From: JANNXQ01 sp031425095
Lineage (GTDB): Bacteria; Verrucomicrobiota; Verrucomicrobiia; Chthoniobacterales; Chthoniobacteraceae
Direction of reading: 5' to 3'
Length of the DNA: 64,000 nucleotides
NCBI GenBank assembly: GCA_031425095.1
Contig: JANPIS010000413.1
Span: forward strand, 5,235-69,234
Shown piece after piece: positions 35,013 to 46,431 of the stretch; the first letter of the stretch is position 1, and every line of letters begins with the position of its first letter. Position numbers and translations under genes: made by a program. The notes beneath the pieces were generated by a model. The model did not search any database, had not been told where the DNA came from, and saw only the letters and a list, made by a program, of their open reading frames with translations.

Positions 35013-36125
35013 CTACTTGAGCAGCTTGAGCACGTTCGCCTGCTTTTGCATCAACTGCTGTGTGGTGCATTGCCGCGGCGATTTGTCGGGGCGCCAGCGC
35101 AGCAGCCTGGTCCCGTGGCGAAAGCGCCCGCCAGTGACATGGTCGTAACATACTTCGACCACGAGCTTCGGCTGGAGTGGCTGCGACGAGGTGTCTTTCC
35201 CGGCGTTCCAACGACTCGGCCCGCCGGGTGCCTTGCCGGTGAAGGCGGGTTTCCCGATCAAACGCTCCAGCTTTTTGGTGAGAGCTGGCTTATCGGCGGT
35301 GCAGAGGCTGGAGGTGAACCCGACATGGTGGAGCAGGCCTTGCTCGTCGTAGAGTCCGAGGAGGAGGGAGCCCACGAGTTTGCTCCCGGTGCCGTAACGG
35401 AAACCGCCGACCACGCAATCTGCGCTGCGGAAGTTCTTGATCTTCTGCATCCCATCGCGCTCACCCGAGCGGTAAGGTAAATCCACTCGCTTGGCGATAA
35501 TGCCATCCAGGGTTGCTCCGGTCTGCGAGAGCCAGCGCTTCGCCGTGGACAGTTTCTTCGTGGCCGGTGAGAGACGGATGATCCCCTTTTCTGGGAAATG
35601 CGCGGCGGCGAATGTCTCCAGCGCCACGCGTCGCTCCCGAAGCGGTGCGTCGAGCATCGAGCGTCCGTCTTCCCCGGCCAGCAGGTCGAAGACAACCAGG
35701 ATGGCGGGCGTCTCCCCGGAGAGTCTCGCGATGCGCGACGCCGCTGGATGGATGCGCTGAAGGAGGGCGTCGAAGGAAAAGCCGCGGCCTTGGGGGATGG
35801 CGATCTCGCCGTCGAGGACGAAGCACGGCGCATCCAGATCGGCGAGTGCGGCGACGAGCTCGGAAAAGTAACGTGCCAGGGGTTGCTGGGCTTTCGATTG
35901 CAGGCGCACGTCCGCGCCGGCGCGAAAAGCAATGCAGCGAAAGCCGTCCCATTTCGGTTCATACTGCCATTCACTTCCGATCGGAATGGTGTCCACCGAG
36001 AGCGCCTCCATCGGCGCCAGCGTCGCCGGCATCTTCAACGTCGCCGCGCCCTTCATCGAGCCGCGCGAAGTTAGCCGGGGGTTCCGCACCGTGCGGTTCT
36101 TCGTGAGCGTGGATACAGCAGGCAT
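35013..36125 (-). CDS. ATP-dependent DNA ligase (LigD/LigC-type)
   Basis: 370 residues. The nucleotidyl-transfer Lys58 is in EPKWDGFRCIAF. Downstream motifs are VLDGEIAIP, VVFDLLAGEDGRSM, LDGIIAKR, and the OB-fold part KLVVEVCYDHVTGGRFRHGT. It seals breaks in the end-joining pathway with the neighbouring polymerase. Possible shorter starts are at ATG codons for residues 24, 32 and 39. It diverges from the sulfatase gene. Confidence 0.9.
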   Translation of the reverse strand: MPAVSTLTKNRTVRNPRLTSRGSMKGAATLKMPATLAPMEALSVDTIPIGSEWQYEPKWDGFRCIAFRAGADVRLQSKAQQPLARYFSELVAALADLDAPCFVLDGEIAIPQGRGFSFDALLQRIHPAASRIARLSGETPAILVVFDLLAGEDGRSMLDAPLRERRVALETFAAAHFPEKGIIRLSPATKKLSTAKRWLSQTGATLDGIIAKRVDLPYRSGERDGMQKIKNFRSADCVVGGFRYGTGSKLVGSLLLGLYDEQGLLHHVGFTSSLCTADKPALTKKLERLIGKPAFTGKAPGGPSRWNAGKDTSSQPLQPKLVVEVCYDHVTGGRFRHGTRLLRWRPDKSPRQCTTQQLMQKQANVLKLLK

Positions 36126-36262
36126 GCCTCTCCTTTCGTGGCGAGCGGTCAGGTCGGACGTGAAGGGTTCGCATTGCCTGTCGGCAAAAGCGCATTGCCC
36201 CGCGGAGGCTCCACCTTACGATGACGCCTGCGTCGCGCGGAGTCGCGATTGAACCATAGAAT

Positions 36263-37873
36263 ATGTCCGCCCCTTTCCGTAAAAGCCCGCGCCTCTTTCC
36301 GCCGAATGTCCGCTCTTACCTGCGGCCATGCCGTGCGAGGGGGGCGGTGGCGCTCTTCACAATTCTGCTCTTTGCACTCTCCATCGCTGCGCGGACGGAA
36401 CGGCCAAACATCATCGTCCTCCTCGCCGACGATGTGGGCTATGGCGATCTCGGCTGCTACGGGGCGACGCTCGCGCACACCCCACACCTCGACCGGCTCG
36501 CGCGCGAAGGCCGCCGCTTCATGGATGCGCATTCGCCGGCTTCGATGTGTACGCCCACGCGGCGCGCGCTGCTCACCGGCACGTATTCGTGGCGGCAGGA
36601 ACCGGGCGCCACCATCCTTAGCGGCACGGACCCGCTCTGCATCGCGCCCGGTACGGCGACTCTCGCCTCAATGCTGAAGGCGGCGGGCTACGCGACGGGG
36701 GCCGTGGGCAAGTGGCATCTCGGGCTCGGCGGAAAGGGAGGGGCGCAGTGGAATGACAGGATCGCACCGGGGCCGGGCGCGCTCGGGTTCGATGATGCTT
36801 TCATCATGCCGGCCACGGGCGATCGCGTGCCTTGCGTGTATGTGGAAAACGAGCGCATCGCCGGGCTCGATTCTGCCGATCCGATCGCGGTGAGCTATCG
36901 TGCGAAAGTCGGCACGGAGCCGACGGGCCGCGAGCATCCGGAGTTGCTGAATCTCAAAAGCCGCCGCGGCCACGACGGCACGATCGTCAATGGCATCGCG
37001 CGCATCGGGTGGATGAGTGGCGGTACGTCCGCGCGTTGGGTGGATGAAGAGATGGCGGATACTTTCGCCAACAGGGCGCGGACATTTATCGAGGAGCATC
37101 GGAATGCCCCGTTTTTTCTCTACCTCGCCACGCACGGCATCCACGCACCGCAGGCACCGCATCCACGATTTCACGGTGCGGGCCAATGCGGCACCCGCGG
37201 CGAAGTGCTCGCGGAACTGGACGATACCGTGGGCCAGATTCTCGCCACGCTCGATCGACTCGCGCTGGCGGAAAAGACGCTGGTTATATTTACGAGCGAC
37301 AACGGCGGCGTAGTCGAGGACGGCTACGCGACAAACGTGGTGCCGGAGCACCGCTGCAATGGCCCACTTCGCGGCTTCAAGGGGACGCAGTGGGAAGGTG
37401 GACATCGCGTGCCTTTCATCGCGCGCTGGCCAGGCCGCGTCCCGGCGGGCAGCGAATGCGGCGACCTCGTCATGCACGGCGACTTGTTTGCGACCTTTGC
37501 CGCACTGCTCGGCATCGCGCTGCCAGACGAAGCGGCGCTCGATAGTCTCGACGCTCGGCCCGCGCTGCTCGGCGAGCCGCGCGCGCAGCCCGGACGCACG
37601 ACCTTCATCTCGCATGGCGCGGGCACGAATGGTCCGTTCGGCATTCGGTCTGGCCCGTGGAAGCTCGTGCAGAGCGCCGGCGGCGGGATCGGTCGCGCAA
37701 AACTCGCCGAACGCCCCGGTCGTCCCCCGCAGCTTTTCCATCTCACCGACGATCCCTCCGAAGCGCACGATCCCGCCACGCGGCATCCCGAAAAAGTGCG
37801 GGAGCTTACCGAGATCCTCGCGACCGAGCGCGCGGAGGGACGGACACGTCCCGCCAGGAAACCTTCACGCTGA
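36263..37873 (+). CDS. Exported arylsulfatase-family sulfatase
   Basis: 536 residues. An unusually long N-terminal region ends in a hydrophobic signal (VALFTILLFALSIAA). The sulfatase core begins RPNIIVLLADDVGYGDLGCY with two metal-binding Asp. Cys96 in SMCTPTRRALLTG is the residue converted to formylglycine. TSDNGG and GFKGTQWEGGHRVPFIARWP complete the site. It probably removes sulfate esters from polysaccharides in the periplasm. No maturation enzyme is nearby. It ends 51 bases before a decayed GrpB gene. Confidence 0.9.
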   Translation: MSAPFRKSPRLFPPNVRSYLRPCRARGAVALFTILLFALSIAARTERPNIIVLLADDVGYGDLGCYGATLAHTPHLDRLAREGRRFMDAHSPASMCTPTRRALLTGTYSWRQEPGATILSGTDPLCIAPGTATLASMLKAAGYATGAVGKWHLGLGGKGGAQWNDRIAPGPGALGFDDAFIMPATGDRVPCVYVENERIAGLDSADPIAVSYRAKVGTEPTGREHPELLNLKSRRGHDGTIVNGIARIGWMSGGTSARWVDEEMADTFANRARTFIEEHRNAPFFLYLATHGIHAPQAPHPRFHGAGQCGTRGEVLAELDDTVGQILATLDRLALAEKTLVIFTSDNGGVVEDGYATNVVPEHRCNGPLRGFKGTQWEGGHRVPFIARWPGRVPAGSECGDLVMHGDLFATFAALLGIALPDEAALDSLDARPALLGEPRAQPGRTTFISHGAGTNGPFGIRSGPWKLVQSAGGGIGRAKLAERPGRPPQLFHLTDDPSEAHDPATRHPEKVRELTEILATERAEGRTRPARKPSR

Positions 37874-37924
37874 TGGTGGAGCGCGTGCTCATTTCGCTCG
37901 CGGTTGCTGGCGGCACACGTGCGG

Positions 37925-38269
37925 CTAGCCGCGCACTCTCGCCGTGAACAACGTCTGTGCCGTCGAGCGTCCGCGTTTGAGGTGCTCGCTGCGAGCAGCG
38001 ATGACTGCCTCGGCTCGCAGCACGTCACGAAACTGTAAATGCCGAACCCACTGCTCGCCGCCGAAGACGACAAGGTGGAGATGATGAGTCCGTGGGCCGG
38101 AGGCGTGCCGCATGAGCCAGCGTCGGACTGGCAAGGCGGCGAAACGACCCGGCAGGAGAGCGAAGAGGCGATCACGCTCCGCGACGAACTGCGCCGTCCA
38201 TTGCGATTCGTGCGCCGTAAGATGGACTTCCTCGGCCATCGCGTGGGTTAAAGAATCGTCTGTCGCCAT
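37925..38269 (-). pseudogene. Decayed GrpB-family gene
   Basis: The 114-residue frame keeps the start of a GrpB (UPF0157) protein (HESQWTAQFVAERDRLFALL) and a piece of its end (GPRTHHLHLVVFGGEQWVRH, LQFRDVLRAE). The middle, including the usual GSTAVPGL segment, is missing, as is most of the end. Intact GrpB-like proteins are about 170 residues or longer. The frame may still be expressed but is probably not functional. Confidence 0.6.
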
Positions 38270-38310
38270 GTAACGGAGTTAGAGAAGCGTGCAGAGTAAG
38301 TAACTACCCA

Positions 38311-40662
38311 TTAGACGCCCCGCTCTGTCCCTGGCAATTCCACGATGAAGACCGCACCCCGTCCCACTCCCGGACTCTCCGCGCGGATCGCGCCCTCGTG
38401 CAGTTCCACGATTCCGCGGGCGATGGCCAGCCCGAGGCCGAGGCCGGCCTGACGCGGGCGGCCCTCGACGGTCTCCTGCTCGAAAGGTTGGAAGATGCGG
38501 GTCGCCGCCGCGGGCTCAAAGCCGATGCCGGAGTCCCGCACTTCCACGGCGAGGCGCGAGCAGTTCGCGCGGCCGTCGAGCCCGCCCATCTCGTAAGTGC
38601 GCACGGCGACGCGTCCACCCGCCGGGGTGAACTTCACGGCATTGCGCAGCAGATTCCAAAAGACCTGTTGCAGACGGGCGGGATCGCCGAGGAGGGCGGT
38701 GCGCCGAGCCTCCCGCGCAATCTCCAGCGTCACACCTTTGCGTCGCGCCTCGTCGCGCACCATGCCCGCGGCGAGATCGAGCACGCGGTGCAAATCGCAC
38801 TCCTCCGGCTCCAGCGTCAGCTTGCCCCGCGCGATCCGCGTCACGTCGAGCAAATCGTCGATCAGCCGGGCTTCGAGCGCGATGTTGCGCTCGATCATGC
38901 CCAGCGCGTCGCGCGTCTCCGGGTCGAAGCGCGGATCGTCGCGGAGGTCTTGCGCCAGCAGCAGCGCCGGCGTGAGCGGCGTGCGCAGCTCGTGAGAGAG
39001 CTGGGCGAGGAAGTGATCCTTCGCCAGCGACGCCGCCTCGGCCGCATCGCGGGCCGCCTGGAGTTCGCTGGCGGCGCGCTCCCGCTCCGTCGCATCGTAG
39101 AAGTAACACACCACGCCGAGCCGGCCATCCGGCAGCATTTCGCGCGCGATCTGCCAGTCGTACGTCTCCGTGGCCGGCACGTCGGCGCGCTGCTGGGTGG
39201 TATTCGGCGCATGGAAGGGCTCGCCCGTTTCCAGGGTGCGTCGGAAAAGCGCGATCACCTCCGAGGCGAAAGGCTCCGGCCAGACGGCGCGCAGCACTTC
39301 GCCGAAATCCCGGCCGAGTAACGGTCGCACGCTGGCAAAGACGCGCTGCGAGCCGGCGCTCACCAGCGCCAGCCGGAAGTCGGCATCTACCGCATACACG
39401 CCGAAAGGTGCGCTCTCGATCAGCCGGGCAAAGGCGTCGCCATGCGCCTCGGCCCGCGCGTCGCTGGCCTGCAGCTCCACATCTGCCGCCCTCCGTGCTT
39501 CCGCGGCGGCGAGTCGTTCCCGGCTCACGCGAACGCTCTCGGCCACGAAGGCGATGAGCACCGAAGTCGCGGCAAAGATGCCCAGGATCACCCAGTCCTC
39601 GGGGGTGCCGAGGGCAAAAGTGCGGACCGGCTGCATCCAGAAATACTTCAGAATCGCAATCGAGAGCCCCGCTGCGAGCAGCGCCGGACCGCGCCCGCCG
39701 TAAAGCGCCGCGAGGATTACCGCCGGGAAGAAAGTGACCGTGGCCGCACGCGTGCCGAGTCCGGCGAGAAAGGTCATGCGCACCACTGTCGCCACCGCGA
39801 CCAGCACCACCGCAAGCGCATAGCGCAGCCTGCCATCCGCGGGCATGGCTGCGAGCGAGACTTCCCGCGCATTCGACTCCCGCGCGAGCGCCAGCGCCGC
39901 GAGCGTCAGATACACACTGCCCGCCCAGCTCGTCGCCCGCGCCGTCCAGCCGAGCACGCTGCCGTGCTCGCGCTGGAGCATCAGCCCGACCAGGCCCGTG
40001 GCGATGAGCAGCAGTGCCAGCGCATACCACTGCTGGAAAGCCGTGCGCCGCCGCCGCAGGAGCAGGATGGCCGTGAAGCAGAACATCCCCGCCGCCGAGC
40101 CCAGCACCATCGCCCGCACCGCCGACCCGCCACCGCCTTGGACAAAGAAATCCGGCAGCCACCCGCCCCAAGCCGCCTGAGCCACCGCCAGCGAAATGGC
40201 CAGCGGCACGGCCACCGCGGCGAGGAGCCACCCGCCGGCCCCGCGTAGCGGACGCGGCGACGGCGGCAGCACCACGCCGAGCAGATGGCACAGCGCCGCC
40301 CACCACACACTCACATTGTGCGTCGCGATCATGGCATTGGCATTGCCGCCGGCCAGTCCCGTGGCCAGCACGCCCGCCAGTCCGTAAAAGGCCACCCCGG
40401 CGATGAGCCACGCCAGCCCCGGCGTCGGCTGCGCGAGGAAGCTGCGGCTGGCCAGCACCGCGATCCATGCCGAAGCCAGCGTGGCAAAGAGGAGATTGCA
40501 CAGAAAGAGGAGCCACGGCGGATCGTAGCTGCCGTGTGGCTCCAGCCACCAGAGCACCCCGAGCACCGCCATCATCACCGGCACAGGCCACGCCACCCAG
40601 CGCGGCGGTGGCGGGACCGCGCCGGGGGAGTGCGAATCAGCCTTGAGCGCCGAATCTTTCAT
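38311..40662 (-). CDS. Membrane sensor histidine kinase with PAS domain
   Basis: 783 residues from the ATG at 40662; a start at 40704 is possible. The first 280 residues have about eight hydrophobic helices. A KdpD-like DUF4118 helical segment follows (TVTFFPAVILAALYGGRGPA). Next come a coiled linker, a PAS domain (residues about 420-540), the HisKA motif FLAQLSHELRTPLTPALLLA, and the ATPase with DSGIGFEP and GLGLGLAIARG. No receiver domain is attached and no response regulator is adjacent. The single-domain regulator at 1551 is one possible partner, but that is speculative. Confidence 0.88.
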   Translation of the reverse strand: MKDSALKADSHSPGAVPPPPRWVAWPVPVMMAVLGVLWWLEPHGSYDPPWLLFLCNLLFATLASAWIAVLASRSFLAQPTPGLAWLIAGVAFYGLAGVLATGLAGGNANAMIATHNVSVWWAALCHLLGVVLPPSPRPLRGAGGWLLAAVAVPLAISLAVAQAAWGGWLPDFFVQGGGGSAVRAMVLGSAAGMFCFTAILLLRRRRTAFQQWYALALLLIATGLVGLMLQREHGSVLGWTARATSWAGSVYLTLAALALARESNAREVSLAAMPADGRLRYALAVVLVAVATVVRMTFLAGLGTRAATVTFFPAVILAALYGGRGPALLAAGLSIAILKYFWMQPVRTFALGTPEDWVILGIFAATSVLIAFVAESVRVSRERLAAAEARRAADVELQASDARAEAHGDAFARLIESAPFGVYAVDADFRLALVSAGSQRVFASVRPLLGRDFGEVLRAVWPEPFASEVIALFRRTLETGEPFHAPNTTQQRADVPATETYDWQIAREMLPDGRLGVVCYFYDATERERAASELQAARDAAEAASLAKDHFLAQLSHELRTPLTPALLLAQDLRDDPRFDPETRDALGMIERNIALEARLIDDLLDVTRIARGKLTLEPEECDLHRVLDLAAGMVRDEARRKGVTLEIAREARRTALLGDPARLQQVFWNLLRNAVKFTPAGGRVAVRTYEMGGLDGRANCSRLAVEVRDSGIGFEPAAATRIFQPFEQETVEGRPRQAGLGLGLAIARGIVELHEGAIRAESPGVGRGAVFIVELPGTERGV

Positions 40663-40919
40663 GAGTCGTTGCCATGCAAAACTATCGACCCCACGAGCGC
40701 GCAAGCCTTAATGACTCGCAGAGTTCACCCTAGGCAGAATTCACGGGCGTCGGTCCCGAACGCGGGTGGACTTGCCCGAGTCTGCCGGCGCTTTGGCTCA
40801 TCCCGTCAGCACAAGTCTTTCCCTACCGCACGGCTCGCGCCGCACGGACTCGTCCCCTGAAGCCCTGTTCAGGGCAAAGGACGACACGCGGCAGCCGCTC
40901 CCACTTCGATGTAGCGGGC

Positions 40920-41294
40920 ATGAAAAGCACTCTCCTCACCCTCGCCGCGCTCGGTGCCTCCCTCGGCCTGACCCTCGCTCAAGACCAAGGCAAAGCCCCC
41001 GACAACAGCGGCAAAAACGAACGCGACAAGTCCGGCGCCACCGTCACTCCTGGCGACCAATCGAATGCCCCTGCAGACCTGAAGATCACCCAGGATATTC
41101 GGCGCATGGTCATGGACGACAAGTCACTCAGCATGACGGCCAAGAACGTGAAGATCATCACGATCGCGGGCAAAGTCACGCTGCGCGGACCCGTGAATTC
41201 CCCCGCCGAAAAGGAAGCCGTATGCAATCACGCCAAAATGGTCGCTGGCAAAACCGCCGTAACCGACGAAATCGAAGTCAAATCCACCAAGTAA
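40920..41294 (+). CDS. Secreted BON-domain protein
   Basis: 124 residues with a signal peptide (MKSTLLTLAALGASLGLTLA). After a polar, disordered linker one BON domain follows: LKITQDIRRMVMDDKSLSMT, VKIITIAGKVTLRGPVNSPA, then VTDEIEVKS. BON proteins such as OsmY protect the envelope in osmotic stress. It starts a row of stress genes and lies 257 bases from the divergent kinase. Confidence 0.85.
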   Translation: MKSTLLTLAALGASLGLTLAQDQGKAPDNSGKNERDKSGATVTPGDQSNAPADLKITQDIRRMVMDDKSLSMTAKNVKIITIAGKVTLRGPVNSPAEKEAVCNHAKMVAGKTAVTDEIEVKSTK

Positions 41295-41326
41295 CCCACT
41301 AAAACCTCAATAACCTCATCACCTAT

Positions 41327-41854
41327 ATGTCACACAACGCTGTCTTTTGTATTGCCACCAACCGCCCGCAGGCCGAGCGCATTGTCGATCGCCTGCTGAC
41401 CTCCGGCTTTACCGCCGCGGATGTTTCTGTCGTCTATCCTCAAGGCCCCGGCCAGGATGTCGGCCACGTCAAAGCCACGAAGGCTCCTGAAGGCACCGCC
41501 ACCGGCGCCGCCGCGGGTGGCGTGACCGGTGGTGTCCTCGGGCTCCTCGCGGGCATCGGCGCGCTGGCCATCCCCGGCGTCGGGCCGCTTATCGCGGCTG
41601 GCCCCATCATGGCGGCACTCAGCGGCGCGGCCGTCGGCGCTGCGGCGGGCGGTCTCGCCGGTGGGTTGATCGGCCTCGGCATTCCCGAGATCGAAGCCAA
41701 GGTCTATGAACAGAAGCTCTTGAAGGGCAACTATCTTATCTCCGCCACTGCGGCGACCGACGAGTTGGAGGACCGCGCGGAAGAAATCTTCCGCCAGGAG
41801 AAAGCCGAAGACATCTCGACCGTGGACCAGGCCAAAGTTCCGACTCCAGCCTGA
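41327..41854 (+). CDS. Stress protein with glycine-zipper segment (YflT/17M-like)
   Basis: 175 residues. The start (AVFCIATNRPQAERIVDRLL) and the GFTAADVSVVYP strand match the general stress protein 17M-like domain. A long Gly/Ala-rich middle (residues 60-120, GTATGAAAGGVTGGVLGLLA and further) forms a glycine-zipper hairpin able to enter membranes. It ends NYLISATAATDELEDRAEEI. It lies 32 bases after the BON gene. Confidence 0.75.
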   Translation: MSHNAVFCIATNRPQAERIVDRLLTSGFTAADVSVVYPQGPGQDVGHVKATKAPEGTATGAAAGGVTGGVLGLLAGIGALAIPGVGPLIAAGPIMAALSGAAVGAAAGGLAGGLIGLGIPEIEAKVYEQKLLKGNYLISATAATDELEDRAEEIFRQEKAEDISTVDQAKVPTPA

Positions 41855-41863
41855 CACTCTTTC

Positions 41864-41926
41864 GGCAGACGGCATCTGCCTACAGAATGCTGCGCCCGAC
41901 CGCCTCGCATGGGGCGGTCGTGGCGC
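41864..41926 (+). terminator. Two hairpins after the stress-gene pair
   Basis: A small hairpin (GGCAGA at 41864-41869 with TCTGCC at 41875-41880) is followed by a strong one. The second pairs GCGCCCGACCGCC (41892-41904) with GGCGGTCGTGGCGC (41913-41926), with one bulged T. There is no U-run, so termination efficiency is uncertain. Confidence 0.4.
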
Positions 41927-42031
41927 GCAGGATGGAAAGCCATGTCCCCGAAAGGTTCGTTGGGGATAACTCTTTAGATCCTCTGTCAGGAAAGAAGCCG
42001 ACGCTCACCCCTTGCTCACACTCCCAACCAC

Positions 42032-44185
<2,154 letters not shown>

Positions 44186-44240
44186 AGCGCCTTCAAAATG
44201 ATCTACCGACTCCCAAAGCCTTGGCAATCACTTCTGACCT

Positions 44241-44513
44241 ATGCCCGACGTTGGCCTGACCACTGCCACTGAACCCCTCGATCCGAAATACCGAGTCATC
44301 ATCAAGTACTCGGTCGAAGTCGAAGGGTTGCCCGTCTATAATGAATCGTATGATGTGGCTAAGCTCGCCGATGAATTGAAACAGGACGAGGCGGAAGTGG
44401 CGCGGCTGTGGCTGCGCCGGGTGAAATGCGTGGTCGCTTGCCGGCACGCCCCCATGTTTTCCGCCTCGCTCACGCGTTGCCTCGCGGAAGGATTGGCGCC
44501 AGACAAGCCCTGA
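44241..44513 (+). CDS. Small hypothetical protein
   Basis: 90 residues with a beta-rich first half (YRVIIKYSVEVEGLPVYNES) and a helical second half (VARLWLRRVKCVVACRHAPM). No signal or membrane segment. The stop TGA shares its A with the ATG of the next tiny gene (TGATG). It lies 55 bases after the catalase gene. Family not recognised. Confidence 0.55.
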   Translation: MPDVGLTTATEPLDPKYRVIIKYSVEVEGLPVYNESYDVAKLADELKQDEAEVARLWLRRVKCVVACRHAPMFSASLTRCLAEGLAPDKP

Positions 44514-44623
44514 TGTTCGCCTTTTTCTCCAATCGACTCGGCTGCCTCGGCTCCCTTGGTGTTTCCCTGATCGGTTCGCTTCTGCTGTTTCTCGTTCTGC
44601 GGGGATGTAGCGGGGCTCTTTGA
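44513..44623 (+). CDS. Tiny one-helix membrane protein
   Basis: 36 residues: a polar start, then one helix (LGSLGVSLIGSLLLFLVL) and an end RGCSGAL. Proteins of this size with NRLGCLGS and a terminal RGC are widespread and uncharacterised. Its start overlaps the stop of the preceding gene by one base. The unrelated tiny protein at 56125 also ends in RGC. Confidence 0.6.
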   Translation: MFAFFSNRLGCLGSLGVSLIGSLLLFLVLRGCSGAL

Positions 44624-44640
44624 CCGCAGACCCCACTGCG

Positions 44641-45585
44641 ATGGCGTCTCCCTCCACGAGTCGATTGCTCGATGTCACCATCGTCGGCGGCGGCGCAGCT
44701 GGGCTGAGCGCGGCCCTGGTACTCGGGAGATGCCTTCGCCGAGTCGTGGTCTGCGATGCGGGTCGCCCGCGCAATGCACCGGCGCGCGTTTTCAATGGAT
44801 ACCTTTCGCGCGACGGTTCGACTCCGGGAGAGTTTCTGAAGATCTCCCGCGAGCAGCTTCGGCGTTACGAGACGGTGGAACTTCGTCGGGCGACGGTTAC
44901 CGCCGCAGAGCGAGGGCACGATTGCTTTACGGTGACGCTCGACACCGGGGTGAAGGTCACTTCGCGAATGCTGCTGCTGGCGACCGGATTAGTCGATGAG
45001 CTTCCCAAGATCGAAGGCTTCGAGGCGTTTTACGGCAAGACCGCCCATAGCTGTCCCTATTGCGATGGTTGGGAACATCGAGGCGAGGCCGTCGTCGTGC
45101 TCGGCGGCACGCAGGAGGGCGCCGACCTCGCGATCGAGATGCTGCTCTGGAGTAAGGACCTGGTGCTCTGTGCCAATGGACCTTTGCGTTGTGACGCAAA
45201 AAGTCGCCGGCAAATCGAAAAGGCCGGAATGCGCGTGATCGAGACACCGATCCGGCTCTTGGAAGGAGAAGGCGACGAGCTTTCCGGCGTGCGCTTCACG
45301 GACGATACGTTGCTGCCACGCACCGTCCTTTTTTTCTCTCCGGGCCAGCATCAGCGCTCGCCGCTGGCGGAAAAGTTGGGCTGCAAATTCTGCGAAGAAG
45401 ATAACTGCATCCAATGCGACGAAAAGGCCGCCACCTGTATCCCGGGACTGTATGCCGCCGGGAATGCCAGCCGTGGTGTGCAGTTAGTCATTGCTGCGGT
45501 AGCGGAGGGAACCTTGGCGGCTGTGGCAATCAACAACGCCTTGACAGAAGCAGATGCGGAAGCGGGAGACCTTCCGGCGAATTGA
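44641..45585 (+). CDS. Thioredoxin-reductase-like NAD(P)/FAD oxidoreductase
   Basis: 314 residues from the ATG at 44641; a TTG at 44620 is possible. The FAD site is VTIVGGGAAGLSAALVLGR. The redox motif is CPYC in AHSCPYCDGWEHRG, where true thioredoxin reductase has CATC. The NAD(P) site is AVVVLGGTQEGADLAIEM, and the FAD end motif is GLYAAGNASRGVQL. An extra CKFCEEDNCIQC cluster near residue 260 is unusual. It may reduce a thiol partner during peroxide stress. Confidence 0.87.
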   Translation: MASPSTSRLLDVTIVGGGAAGLSAALVLGRCLRRVVVCDAGRPRNAPARVFNGYLSRDGSTPGEFLKISREQLRRYETVELRRATVTAAERGHDCFTVTLDTGVKVTSRMLLLATGLVDELPKIEGFEAFYGKTAHSCPYCDGWEHRGEAVVVLGGTQEGADLAIEMLLWSKDLVLCANGPLRCDAKSRRQIEKAGMRVIETPIRLLEGEGDELSGVRFTDDTLLPRTVLFFSPGQHQRSPLAEKLGCKFCEEDNCIQCDEKAATCIPGLYAAGNASRGVQLVIAAVAEGTLAAVAINNALTEADAEAGDLPAN

Positions 45586-45600
45586 TCTGCCACGCTTCAT

Positions 45601-45638
45601 GACGTGCCGCCGCCGCTCGCTGCGGTCGGCGGCACGTC
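45601..45638. terminator. Bidirectional terminator hairpin
   Basis: Between two convergent genes. GACGTGCCGCCG (45601-45612) pairs perfectly with CGGCGGCACGTC (45627-45638), and inner CCGC pairs with GCGG around TCGCT with one bulged T. The strong stem suits both directions although no long T-run follows. Confidence 0.65.
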
Positions 45639-45645
45639 GCTGTCA

Positions 45646-46431
45646 CTAACGCGACCGGGCCGCTTTGCGGCCGTTTCCTTCGAGCGTGGTTTTGCCAGCC
45701 TTCGGCGTCGCCTTGAGCACCTGAAACTCTTTCAGCGCAGGCGACTCGACGACAGTGATGCCGTCGCCTCGATTCCAAGGACCGTCCGCGTCCACTTCGC
45801 CGTCCTCGCCCTCGCCAGTCGAGTCATTGTAATAGTGATCCACGATGCCCGGAGTGGGCGGAATGAGACCGATGGAAAGCGGCGGCTTGCCGAGGCTCTC
45901 CAGCGCTTCCATAAAGGCTCGCATGTGAGTGATCTCCCGCGTCATCAGGAATTGCAGGGCCTCCTTGGTGCCGGGATCGTCGCAGAAATTGATCAGCCGT
46001 TCATAGACGATCTTGGCCCGCGCTTCCGCGGCGATGTTACTTCGCAAGTCCACGTCCAGTTCGCCCGTGACCTTCAGATAATCGGCGGTCCATGCATTGC
46101 CCATGGAATTGCACAGCGCCACCCCGCCGCCGCCCGCAATCGCAATGAGCGGATCGTGCTCCGCCGCATCCGCGTCCTTTTTCATCGGCTTGAGATGCAT
46201 GCGGGCGAGAGTGCCGATGATTTCGAGATGGCTCAACTCCTCGGTCCCAATGTCCATGAGCAAGTCTTTGCAAGCCATGTCTTCGCAGTTGATCCCCTGG
46301 ATGGAATACTGCATGGCCGCCGCAAGCTCACCGTTTGCGCCGCCAAACTGCTCCAGGAGCATATTGCCAAAACGCGGGTCGGGCTGGCCGACGCGCACCG
46401 TGAACATGAGTTTTTTGATGTGATGATACAT
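45646..46431 (-). CDS. Manganese (non-heme) catalase
   Basis: 261 residues. The dimanganese ligands are visible: Glu35 in NGELAAAMQYS, Glu65 and His68 in GTEELSHLEIIG, Glu in AEARAKIVYERL, and His in REITHMRAFMEAL. The C-terminal tail is long and polar with ITVVESPALKEFQVL. It breaks down hydrogen peroxide in the cytoplasm and complements the exported heme catalase 1.5 kb away. It converges on the reductase-like gene. Confidence 0.92.
   Translation of the reverse strand: MYHHIKKLMFTVRVGQPDPRFGNMLLEQFGGANGELAAAMQYSIQGINCEDMACKDLLMDIGTEELSHLEIIGTLARMHLKPMKKDADAAEHDPLIAIAGGGGVALCNSMGNAWTADYLKVTGELDVDLRSNIAAEARAKIVYERLINFCDDPGTKEALQFLMTREITHMRAFMEALESLGKPPLSIGLIPPTPGIVDHYYNDSTGEGEDGEVDADGPWNRGDGITVVESPALKEFQVLKATPKAGKTTLEGNGRKAARSR

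Noticed and set aside
38516..40591. A 691-residue open frame on the minus strand
   Set aside because: It is a shifted frame of the histidine kinase gene; its composition is Arg/Ala/Gly-rich with no family motif, while the kinase frame has every expected motif.
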